Positions 1 through 6,705 of a stretch of DNA of 64,000 bases are shown here, in pieces (positions within the stretch are counted from its first letter, which is position 1; every line of letters begins with the position of its first letter). Source of the DNA: Streptomyces sp. HUAS CB01 (lineage in GTDB: Bacteria; Actinomycetota; Actinomycetes; Streptomycetales; Streptomycetaceae); the NCBI RefSeq assembly GCF_030406905.1, contig NZ_CP129137.1, positions 3,395,001 through 3,459,000 on the forward strand, written 5' to 3'. The notes below the pieces were generated by a model. The model was not told the origin of the DNA. It made no database searches and saw only the letters and a program-made list of their open reading frames with translations. The position numbers and the translations under genes were made by a program.

Positions 1-382
1 GCTGCAGCAGGGCGCCGAAGACGCCCTGGAGCACCCGCAGTCCGATCACGAGCCCGGCGCTCCCGGCGAGGCCGATCCCCGCCGATGTGACGGCGAAGCC
101 CAGCGCCCCCGCGGTGAAGACGCGGCGGTGGCCGAAGCGGTCCCCGAGCCGGCCCGCGAACACGAGCAGGCTCGCCACGGCGATCAGATAGCCGGTACTG
201 GTCCACTGGACCTGGGTGAACGACGCGTGGAGCTCACGCTGCATCACCGGCTGGACGACGGTGAGCACGGAGCCGTCCACGGCGACGACCACGGCACCGG
301 TGATGCTGCTGGTGAGGGTCAGCCGCTGGAGGCGACGTCGGTCCCCCGGCCCCGTGGTGGTGCCCGTCCGCGCGACGGTCAT
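1..382 (-). CDS. MFS drug exporter (DHA2-like), N-terminal part only
   Basis: Only the first 127 residues lie in the window; the gene runs off the left edge. The N-terminus has the first helix with the motif VDGSVLTVVQPV, which matches the D-x-T-V-x-N-V-A-L-P pattern of 14-helix QacA/EmrB-type (DHA2) major facilitator exporters, followed by a second helix and the loop GRLGDRFGHRR, a good MFS motif A. The family moves drugs or metabolites out across the cytoplasmic membrane by proton antiport. The ATG overlaps the stop of the upstream TetR gene by four bases (ATGA), so the two are co-translated and the TetR protein is the likely local repressor. Substrate cannot be told from the sequence. Confidence 0.85.
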   Translation of the reverse strand, partial: MTVARTGTTTGPGDRRRLQRLTLTSSITGAVVVAVDGSVLTVVQPVMQRELHASFTQVQWTSTGYLIAVASLLVFAGRLGDRFGHRRVFTAGALGFAVTSAGIGLAGSAGLVIGLRVLQGVFGALLQ

Positions 383-993
383 CGGGTACGCGGACCGAGG
401 TGGGCGTCCAGGGTGGCGCGCAGCAGGGGCCCGACGTCGTCGCCGCCCGTGGCGAGCTGGAGGCTGCCCCAGCCCCACAACTGCGCGATGCCGTGCAGGT
501 TCGCCCACAGCGCCCCGGCGACGACCACCGGCTCGGCGCCGGTCCCGTTGCGGCTGCTCGCGCCGGATTCGGCCCGCGCCCGGCCGACGAGGTCCACGAG
601 GGCCCGGTACAGCGGGAGGCTGGTCTCACGCAGCCCCAGTTCACCGCTCTCCAGCAGATCGTGACGGAACATCAGCTCGTACATGCCGCGATCGGTCCGG
701 GCGAAGTCGAGGTACACCCTCCCGAACACGGCGAGCTGTGCCCGCGGATCCTCCTTCGGCCCGTAGGCGGCGACGGCTTCGGTCGCGCGTGCGGCGAGGT
801 CCTCGAACCCGCGGCGCGCGATGGCGGACAACAGGGACAGATGCGTCGGGAAGTAGCGGCGGGGCGCACCGTGCGAGACACCGGCCCTGCGGGCGATCTC
901 CCGCAACGACAGGGCCTGCATGCCCTCCTTCGTCACGAGTTCGACGCCGACGTCGACCAGCCGGGCGCGCAGGCCCGTGTCCTGTTCACTCAT
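379..993 (-). CDS. TetR-family repressor of the adjacent MFS exporter
   Basis: A 204-residue TetR regulator. Residues about 8-55 hold the helix-turn-helix (LSLREIARRAGVSHGAPRRY is the recognition part), with an all-helical ligand domain behind it that resembles the WHG/TetR_C_33 type. It starts at ATG 993 and its stop overlaps the MFS start, so it forms a two-gene operon with the exporter. A perfect 15-bp palindrome lies 23 bp upstream of the start and an extra half site lies 8 bp upstream, which suggests direct autoregulation of the operon. By family rule, a ligand exported by the pump would release it from DNA; that is inference. Confidence 0.9.
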   Translation of the reverse strand: MSEQDTGLRARLVDVGVELVTKEGMQALSLREIARRAGVSHGAPRRYFPTHLSLLSAIARRGFEDLAARATEAVAAYGPKEDPRAQLAVFGRVYLDFARTDRGMYELMFRHDLLESGELGLRETSLPLYRALVDLVGRARAESGASSRNGTGAEPVVVAGALWANLHGIAQLWGWGSLQLATGGDDVGPLLRATLDAHLGPRTR

Positions 994-1000
994 GGGCCCT

Positions 1001-1030
1001 GTCTACAGGCCGGGAGTAGACACTGTCTAC
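1001..1030. promoter_or_regulatory. TetR operator: perfect 15-bp palindrome plus half site
   Basis: GTAGACACTGTCTAC (1016-1030) is a perfect palindrome about a central C. A further GTCTAC half site is at 1001-1006. They sit directly before the TetR start codon, where bound repressor would block transcription of the TetR-MFS operon. Confidence 0.7.
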
Positions 1031-1129
1031 TCGCCGGGCCGGGAGGAACGCGGGACGGGCATCCGGGCCCGGAGGAAGTGGCGGGGAGAAGGGGCGGGGG
1101 CGGGGTCTGCGGGCAGCGGGCGTACCGCC

Positions 1130-1984
1130 CTACGCCGCGCCGCAGGTCAGCTTCATCTGGGCCGCCGCGTGGTGCGCTCCGATGCGTGCGGCGCTGCCCC
1201 AGTCCCGGCCGCGGTCGAGGAGTTGCACCGCGAAGACCTTGTCGCCCTTGACCGGGTAGCTCCTGACGGACACGAGCTCGCCCCGGTGGACGGTCTGGCG
1301 GACGCCGAAGCCCGTGTAGCCGGACCGCACGTCGTCCGGGTCGGCGAGGACGCGGTAGAACGTGGGATCACCGGCGGATTCGGACGCGCGGTTCGTTTTG
1401 GGGACGAACACCTCGAGCGCACAGCTCTTGTAGTCGTCGTCCAGCTCCCAGCTCCAGATCGCCGTGCCACGGGTGTCCTTGGCCGCGCTGCCCGACATGG
1501 GGACGGCCGTGAAACTGCCGTCGCAGTCGGAGTTGCTGCGGCCACCGTTGCGCACCGTGTACCAGGCGGCGTCGCCGTTCTCGAACCGGCCCACCTCGCG
1601 GTAGGCGCCCGTCGCGCACCCCGGGCCCGCCCACTGCTCGAACTGCCCGCCACCGGGCAGCTCCGTGGGCCCCACCCGGGTCGGTATCGCGCGCCCCGGG
1701 AGGTCGGTCTCGGCGGCCTGCGCGTCTCCGCCGCCGCCGCCGTCGCCGTCGGAGCCGGTGAGGAGTGCCGCGGCGGCGACGAAGCAACCCAGCACGACCA
1801 CGGTCCCGGCCGCCAGCAGCGCCTTGCGGAAGCGGGAGAGCAGGGAGATACGGCCGGCCATCGTCTCGCGGGCGACCCAGGACGGCCCGGCACGCCGCTG
1901 GTCCCCGACCACGTAACCGCAGTCGGGACAACTCATACCGGGCAGTGGCGTGTGCCGTTCACTGCCGCACCGTTCGCACGCCAT
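1130..1984 (-). CDS. Zinc-ribbon membrane-anchored protein, paralogue A
   Basis: A 284-residue protein of unknown function. It begins with a four-cysteine zinc ribbon (CERC at 3-6 and CPDC at about 19-22), then has a basic stretch, one membrane helix at about 55-75 (KALLAAGTVVVLGCFVAAAA), a glycine/aspartate-rich linker and an extracytoplasmic domain of about 180 residues with several cysteines. The topology is a cytoplasmic zinc ribbon with an outside domain. The next gene is a clear paralogue: both share WAGPGC, CDG.F.AVPMSG, a V(Q)L-DRG-DWG motif and the ending GAHHAAAQ. The start at ATG 1984 is supported by alignment of MACERCG with MVCERCG and by a possible -10 element 8 bp upstream. The outside domain is not one I recognise. 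Confidence 0.8.
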   Translation of the reverse strand: MACERCGSERHTPLPGMSCPDCGYVVGDQRRAGPSWVARETMAGRISLLSRFRKALLAAGTVVVLGCFVAAAALLTGSDGDGGGGGDAQAAETDLPGRAIPTRVGPTELPGGGQFEQWAGPGCATGAYREVGRFENGDAAWYTVRNGGRSNSDCDGSFTAVPMSGSAAKDTRGTAIWSWELDDDYKSCALEVFVPKTNRASESAGDPTFYRVLADPDDVRSGYTGFGVRQTVHRGELVSVRSYPVKGDKVFAVQLLDRGRDWGSAARIGAHHAAAQMKLTCGAA

Positions 1985-1992
1985 ACCAGCCC

Positions 1993-1998
1993 ACTATG
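1993..1998 (-). promoter_or_regulatory. Candidate -10 of a leaderless promoter
   Basis: TGCATAGTG on the minus strand lies 8 bp before the ATG at 1984. The same TGCATAGTG string precedes the paralogue (3085-3090) by 7 bp. The spacing would put the transcription start at or next to the initiation codon. No ribosome-binding site is visible at either gene. Confidence 0.4.
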
Positions 1999-2074
1999 CA
2001 GGAACCTCGGGCGTCACGGGCGGGAACCGCCATGATCCGCGGTCCCCTCACCATCCGCAGTCGGGTCGTGACCT

Positions 2075-2098
2075 GCGGTCGGGTCACTGCCCGACCGC
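2075..2098. terminator. Hairpin terminator behind paralogue B
   Basis: GCGGTCGGG, a 6-base loop and CCCGACCGC form a perfect 9-bp stem 26 bp past the stop of the gene that ends at 2124, without a T tract, as is usual in Streptomyces. It separates the two paralogues into two transcripts. Confidence 0.6.
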
Positions 2099-2123
2099 GG
2101 TCGGGCCCAAGCCGCGCAGTGGG

Positions 2124-3077
2124 TCACGACCTGCAGTCGGCCCGGATCTGGGCGGCCGCGTGATGGGCGCCGTACCGGCCGTCGTACCCCCAGTCCTGAC
2201 CGCGGTCCACGAGCTGCACCGTCAACTCGCCTTCCCGCACGGGAACATCGTTCACGACGACGACACCGCCGCGCATCGCCCGCTGACCGATCTCGAAGGC
2301 GGCCAGCACGGATCCTGGGTCCCGGTCGTCGGCGAGGACGTGGTACCGCGTCGGTGCGCCGGCGACGTCCTCCTCGCGGTCGCTCCACGGCACGCTCACC
2401 GCGATCGAGCACCGCGAGTAGCCACTGCCCGGGTGCCAGTTCCAGGTGACGGTGCTGCCGCGGTCCTGGTCCCGGACGCCGGACATCGGCACGGCGAGGA
2501 ACCGGCCGTCGCACCCGTTGCCCCGGTGGCCGCCGGAGCCGACCTCGTACCAGCCGTCTCGGCCGTCCGCGTAACGTCCGCGTGTACGGACGCCGTTCGG
2601 GCAACCGGGTCCGGCCCACTCGCTGAACCAGGCCGCGTCCCCGCCCGGGCTTCCGGACCGCGGCGTGGACGGCGCCGGCCGGGGCGCGGGTGCGGACGCG
2701 GACGCGGACGGCTCCGGCTTCCCCGCTGTGGGACCGGGCTTCGGTCGCGCGGACGTCGTGCTCGGTTCGGGCAGGTCCTCCGGGAAGAACGTCGGACCGA
2801 TCCTCTGCGGCATTCCACCCAGCGCGATGTCGTCCACGACCGGCCGCGCGTCGTCGGCGCGTTCGCCGTCACCACCACCGCCGGCGGTTGCGAGGAGCGT
2901 GACCCCGAGTGCCAGCAGACACAGCGAAAGGGCAACTCCCGCCCCCGCCAGCAGCTTTCGCTCGAGGGGCGGTTCACCCGGCACCCGGTGTGCCGGCACG
3001 GGCTCCACGGTGCACGAGTCGAGCACCATCCCCGGCAGCGCGCCCCGGTGCGTCCCTCCGCATCTCTCGCAAACCAT
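2124..3077 (-). CDS. Zinc-ribbon membrane-anchored protein, paralogue B
   Basis: A 317-residue paralogue of the protein ending at 1130, with the same plan: N-terminal cysteine motif, one membrane helix (about 47-67), a linker and the shared outside domain. Two differences stand out. The zinc ribbon is degenerate, keeping CERC but with only one cysteine (DSC) where the paralogue has CPDC. The linker is expanded into about 45 residues rich in Pro, Ser, Ala and Lys. The ATG at 3077 is preferred over an upstream in-frame GTG at 3086 because it aligns with the paralogue start and lies 7 bp behind a CATAGT -10-like box (3085-3090). Function unknown; probably a tandem duplication followed by divergence. 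Confidence 0.78.
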   Translation of the reverse strand: MVCERCGGTHRGALPGMVLDSCTVEPVPAHRVPGEPPLERKLLAGAGVALSLCLLALGVTLLATAGGGGDGERADDARPVVDDIALGGMPQRIGPTFFPEDLPEPSTTSARPKPGPTAGKPEPSASASAPAPRPAPSTPRSGSPGGDAAWFSEWAGPGCPNGVRTRGRYADGRDGWYEVGSGGHRGNGCDGRFLAVPMSGVRDQDRGSTVTWNWHPGSGYSRCSIAVSVPWSDREEDVAGAPTRYHVLADDRDPGSVLAAFEIGQRAMRGGVVVVNDVPVREGELTVQLVDRGQDWGYDGRYGAHHAAAQIRADCRS

Positions 3078-3211
3078 GCGGGTCACTATGCAGCGGGCGG
3101 AATACCGGCCGGTAGGCGTCGGCGCATATCAACGCGGTATCAATCCAAGATCCGTCCGGTGGACGGACGGCGGACCCGCGGGTCGCCCACCGGCGGCCGG
3201 GCCGGCGGACG

Positions 3212-3242
3212 TTGACCTTGCCCCAGGGGCAGGCCGGATCGT
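3212..3242 (+). promoter_or_regulatory. MerR-type promoter with 19-bp spacer and central dyad
   Basis: TTGACC at 3212-3217 is followed by a 19-bp spacer and GATCGT at 3237-3242. The spacer holds TGCCCCAGGGGCA, a perfect dyad at 3219-3231. An over-long spacer with the operator between -35 and -10 is the hallmark of promoters that MerR proteins untwist when activated. It drives the MerR gene at 3289, so autoregulation is likely. Confidence 0.6.
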
Positions 3243-3248
3243 CCTGTT

Positions 3249-3273
3249 CACCGGGCGGACCTTCCGCCCGGTG
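3249..3273 (+). promoter_or_regulatory. Perfect hairpin just before the MerR ribosome-binding site
   Basis: CACCGGGCGGA and TCCGCCCGGTG form an 11-bp stem with a 3-base loop, ending two bases before the GGAGG at 3276. In the transcript it would stand right against the ribosome-binding site; it could instead be a second DNA operator. Confidence 0.45.
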
Positions 3274-3288
3274 ACGGAGGATGGGCCC

Positions 3289-4125
3289 GTGCACGACGAC
3301 TCCCTGCTCACCATCGGAGCGTTCGCCGCGCGGGCACGGCTCTCGCAGAAGGCCCTGCGCCTCTACGACCGCCTCGGCCTGCTCACACCGGCGTACGTCG
3401 ACGCGGTCACCGGCTACCGCTGGTACCGCACCGAACAGGTCGACCGCGCCCGGCTCGTCGCGCTCCTGCGGCAGATCGACATGCCGCTGGCGCGGATCGC
3501 CGACGTGGTCGAGATGCCGGGGCCGCAGGCCGCCCAGGCGCTGACGGCGTACTGGGCGGAGGTCGAGGAGCGCCGTGCCGTGCAGGGTGCCGTCGTGGCC
3601 CATCTCCGTGACCGGCTTTCGGGCAGGAGACAGACGATGTACCAGATCAGGACGGTGGACGTGGCCGAGCAGGCGGTGCTGACCGAGCGGCGCAGCCTGC
3701 CGGCGGACGAACTGCCCCGCTGGATCCCGGCGGCACTCGGCCGCCTGGAGCGGGCGGCCGGGGAGTGCGGGGGCGTCGCGGGCCCGCCGTACGTCGTCTA
3801 CCACGCCGAGGTCGGCCCGGACAGCGACGGCCCGGCGGAGGCGTGCGTACCGGTCGCCGACGTCCGGGCGGCACAGCTCTGGATCGAGAAGCACCGGACC
3901 GGTGCGGTCCTCCGCGTCGAGCCGGCTGGCCGGCTCGCGTACACCCGGGTCACCAAGGCGCAGGTGGCCTACCCGCAGATCGGGTCGGCCTTCGACGCCG
4001 TCGAACGCTGGACGGCCCGGGAAGGCCTGACGATCACGGGCCCGTGCCGCGAGGTGTACTTCGCGGACTGGGACGCGGCCTCGGCGACGGACGAGGTCTG
4101 CGACGTGGCGTTCCCGGTGACCTGA
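3289..4125 (+). CDS. MerR-family multidrug-sensing activator (BmrR-like)
   Basis: A 278-residue regulator. Residues about 6-75 form the MerR winged helix (LLTIGAFAARARLSQKALRLY, then YRWYRTEQVDRARLV), a helical linker follows, and the last 150 residues form a GyrI-like/effector-binding domain, as in BmrR-type sensors of lipophilic cations. The GTG at 3289 is chosen because GGAGG lies 8 bp upstream; a nearby ATG at 3281 is out of frame. The adjacent promoter has MerR architecture, so it probably activates itself. No exporter sits beside it, so its target is elsewhere or it is autoregulatory only. Confidence 0.85.
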   Translation: MHDDSLLTIGAFAARARLSQKALRLYDRLGLLTPAYVDAVTGYRWYRTEQVDRARLVALLRQIDMPLARIADVVEMPGPQAAQALTAYWAEVEERRAVQGAVVAHLRDRLSGRRQTMYQIRTVDVAEQAVLTERRSLPADELPRWIPAALGRLERAAGECGGVAGPPYVVYHAEVGPDSDGPAEACVPVADVRAAQLWIEKHRTGAVLRVEPAGRLAYTRVTKAQVAYPQIGSAFDAVERWTAREGLTITGPCREVYFADWDAASATDEVCDVAFPVT

Positions 4126-4316
4126 CGGCGTCGGCCGGGGCGGCGGCACGGGCGGCGGGTGGCGGGGGCGCCCCGCGGGAGTACCGCCGGGCGTACGGTC
4201 GGGCCTGCAGCCGCCCGCCGCCCCGAACCTGCGTCCGCCGGACGCCCCGCCCTCGGGCGCCGCCGACCCGCAGCCGGCGCGATCGGCGGGCAGTCGGCGC
4301 GCGGTCGGGGACGTCC

Positions 4317-6551
4317 TCAGCGGCTTCCGCTCAGTTCCTCCGGGCACGGCGTACCACGCGGGAGCTGGTACGGGGCGGCCAGCCGGTAGACACCCGGGCG
4401 CGGGGCGAGGAGTTCCGTCCACTCGTCCCCCGCCGTGTCCTCCTCCGCCTTCATCAGACAGCCGGCGACATTGACGAACACCTTCGGCTCGTCGTCCTCC
4501 CGGAGCTTCGAGGCCGCCGTCTCCTGCGGCTGTTCCACGCTCCCGCCCTGCTCGTCCACGAGCCCCAACCACGGCGAGTACGGCACCCGGATCAGCACCC
4601 GGCCCGCCTCGCGCACATGGATCCGCAGCTCTCCGGCGCCCGCGCGGTCCACCGTCGCCGGCGGGTCCGCGAGCGGCGTCGGCTCGCGGACGGCGAAGAG
4701 CCGCCAGTTCGCGTCCGACCACACCGGCTTGAGATAGGGCTGGCCGCGCTCGACCAGTTCCGCCTCCTGCCGGGCGCCCGAGTCCGGCTTGCCCTTGGGC
4801 AGCACCACGTAGTGGACGGCCCAGCGGTCCAGCCACTCCCGGTAGTTCGCGGAGTTGAGCGTGTCGTCGTAGAAGAGCGGATTGCGCTCCATGTCGGCCT
4901 GCCGGTTCCAGCCACGCGCGAGGTTGACGTACGGGGCGAGCGCGGACGCCTCGCGGTGGCTGCTGGCGGGGACGACCTCCACCCGGCCCTTCTCGGCGCC
5001 GACCTCCTGGAGTTCGTTCACCAGCGGCGCGAGCTCCCGCGTCCAGGACGCGGCCGGCGCGGTGCGCACGATGTCGTCGACGCTCTTGAAGCCGATCCAC
5101 ACGTTGAGCCCGGCGAACGCCACGACGACCGCGTACCACCTGCGCGAACGCGGCACGGCGTAGGGCAGGGCCGCCAGCAGCACGACCCCCGCGAACAGCA
5201 TCGCGAGCCGTGAGACGTTCGAGCCGATCTGCGAGTCCACCAGGAAGGTCAGCAGCGTCCCGGCGGAGTACACCCCGGCCGCGGTGCGCACGGTGCGCCA
5301 CTCCCGTGGCACGAGGACGAGGACGAGCACTCCGAAGAGGAACGGCAGCGAGGTCGACCCGAGCGACATCGGCTGCGTACCGGAGAACGGGAACAGCCAC
5401 GCCGACACCGCCACGACCACGACCGGGGCGATCCCGAGCGCACAGGCACCCGGACGGCGCTTGTTCAGGAACAGGGCCGCCGCGACCACTCCGAGGAACA
5501 GTCCGGCGACGGGACTGGACGCGGTCGCGAGACCCGCGAGCGGAGCGGCGAACGCGGCCTTCGCCCACCGTTTCCTCCGCCAGCGGTACGGCCAGCAGAA
5601 CACCGCGGCGACCGCCCCGAGGGCGAACACCATCCCCAGCCCGAACGTGACCCGCCCCGACAGCGCGTTGCAGAGGAAGGCGAACACCCCGGCCAGTGAG
5701 CAGGCCAGCGGGTTGCGGACCGCCCGTACGCGCGTCAGGATCAGCGCGGTCAGCGCGGCGGACAGGGTCCCGACGACCATCATCGTGGTACGCACGCCGA
5801 GGAGCGACATCAGGTACGGGGACACCACGCTGTACGAGACCGGGTGCATCCCGCCGTACCAGGCGAGGTTGTAGGCCGAGTCGGGGTGCCGGCCGACGAA
5901 CTCCGCCCAGGCGTCCTGGGCGGCGATGTCACCGCCGCTGTTGGCGAAGAAGAAGAACCACCCGAGGTGGAGGAAGGCCGCCAGCGCGGTCGCCACGAGC
6001 ACGGAACGGCGCGACAGCGCCTCGGTGAGGCGCACGCCGCCGGACCACGAGCTGCCGAAGCGCGCGCCGCCGGACCGCGCGGTGCGCGGGGCCGAGGCCG
6101 GCGCCCGCGGCGGCTCCAGAGCCCCGTGGGGCACGGCGACCTCGGCGGACGCGGCGACCTCGCGAGCCGCCGGGACCCCGGGGGCCTCCATGGCCCCGGG
6201 AGCCGCCGGGGCCTCGCGCGACGCGGGGACCTCGGGGGCGCCGACGGGCCCGTGAGGCGCGGGAATCCCAGGGGACACGGCCACCTCCCCCGACACGTCG
6301 GTCTCCCGCACCACCGGAACCACAGCGGACGGAGCACAGGCGGCGGACGGAGCGGACGCGGAGGGCCCGGCGGCTCCGACGGCCCCGGCGGACTCGTGGG
6401 GCGCGGCGCACCCGGGGGCGACGGGGCACGCGACGGACTCAGGGGAGCCGGATCCGGGTCCGGAAACCTCCCCTATTCGTGGGTCCTTCGCGGCTCGTGG
6501 CCCCCTCACGGCGCTGCTCTCGTCCGCGTGTGTCGGCTCGACGGTGGTCAC
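4317..6551 (-). CDS. Polytopic membrane protein, GT-C-like, with long disordered N-terminus
   Basis: About 744 residues. The first ~180 are cytoplasmic and low-complexity (Ala/Pro/Val-rich repeats such as GVPAAREV). Around ten membrane helices follow from VLVATALAAFLHLGWFFFF onward, then a C-terminal soluble domain of about 250 residues. The first extracytoplasmic loop, with an acidic residue (GGDIAAQDAWAEF) and AWYGGMHP, looks like GT-C glycosyltransferases that use polyprenyl-phosphate sugars; that assignment is tentative. It lies directly downstream of the D-Ala-D-Ala carboxypeptidase gene in the same direction, which hints at an envelope role, although a strong terminator separates them. 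The GTG at 6551 has GGGAG 5 bp upstream; another GTG at 6647 is possible but would enter the terminator zone. Confidence 0.7.
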   Translation of the reverse strand: MTTVEPTHADESSAVRGPRAAKDPRIGEVSGPGSGSPESVACPVAPGCAAPHESAGAVGAAGPSASAPSAACAPSAVVPVVRETDVSGEVAVSPGIPAPHGPVGAPEVPASREAPAAPGAMEAPGVPAAREVAASAEVAVPHGALEPPRAPASAPRTARSGGARFGSSWSGGVRLTEALSRRSVLVATALAAFLHLGWFFFFANSGGDIAAQDAWAEFVGRHPDSAYNLAWYGGMHPVSYSVVSPYLMSLLGVRTTMMVVGTLSAALTALILTRVRAVRNPLACSLAGVFAFLCNALSGRVTFGLGMVFALGAVAAVFCWPYRWRRKRWAKAAFAAPLAGLATASSPVAGLFLGVVAAALFLNKRRPGACALGIAPVVVVAVSAWLFPFSGTQPMSLGSTSLPFLFGVLVLVLVPREWRTVRTAAGVYSAGTLLTFLVDSQIGSNVSRLAMLFAGVVLLAALPYAVPRSRRWYAVVVAFAGLNVWIGFKSVDDIVRTAPAASWTRELAPLVNELQEVGAEKGRVEVVPASSHREASALAPYVNLARGWNRQADMERNPLFYDDTLNSANYREWLDRWAVHYVVLPKGKPDSGARQEAELVERGQPYLKPVWSDANWRLFAVREPTPLADPPATVDRAGAGELRIHVREAGRVLIRVPYSPWLGLVDEQGGSVEQPQETAASKLREDDEPKVFVNVAGCLMKAEEDTAGDEWTELLAPRPGVYRLAAPYQLPRGTPCPEELSGSR

Positions 6552-6660
6552 TGCGGCTCCCGTGGTCGCTTCCCGTGCTCGGGGACGCCGTCCCGGCTTC
6601 GCGAGTTGCCCCGGCCCGGGGACGCCGCGATCCGGGGACGCTAGCACGGTGCTGATGCGG

Positions 6661-6694
6661 CGGACGGGGGCACGGACGTCCGTGCCCCCGTCCG
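6661..6694. terminator. 34-bp perfect palindrome, terminator of the carboxypeptidase gene
   Basis: Two 17-bp arms (CGGACGGGGGCACGGAC and its exact complement) meet without a loop, 11 bp beyond the stop at 6706. Very stable when transcribed; no T tract. Confidence 0.75.
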
Positions 6695-6705
6695 GCTGCC
6701 CGATG

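Noticed and set aside
379..993. TetR at the left edge as the repressor of the TCTGACG regulon
   Set aside because: Its own promoter carries a different palindrome (GTAGACACTGTCTAC) and no TCTGACG site.
3281..3283. ATG start for the MerR gene
   Set aside because: Out of frame with the MerR domain; GTG 3289 with GGAGG fits.
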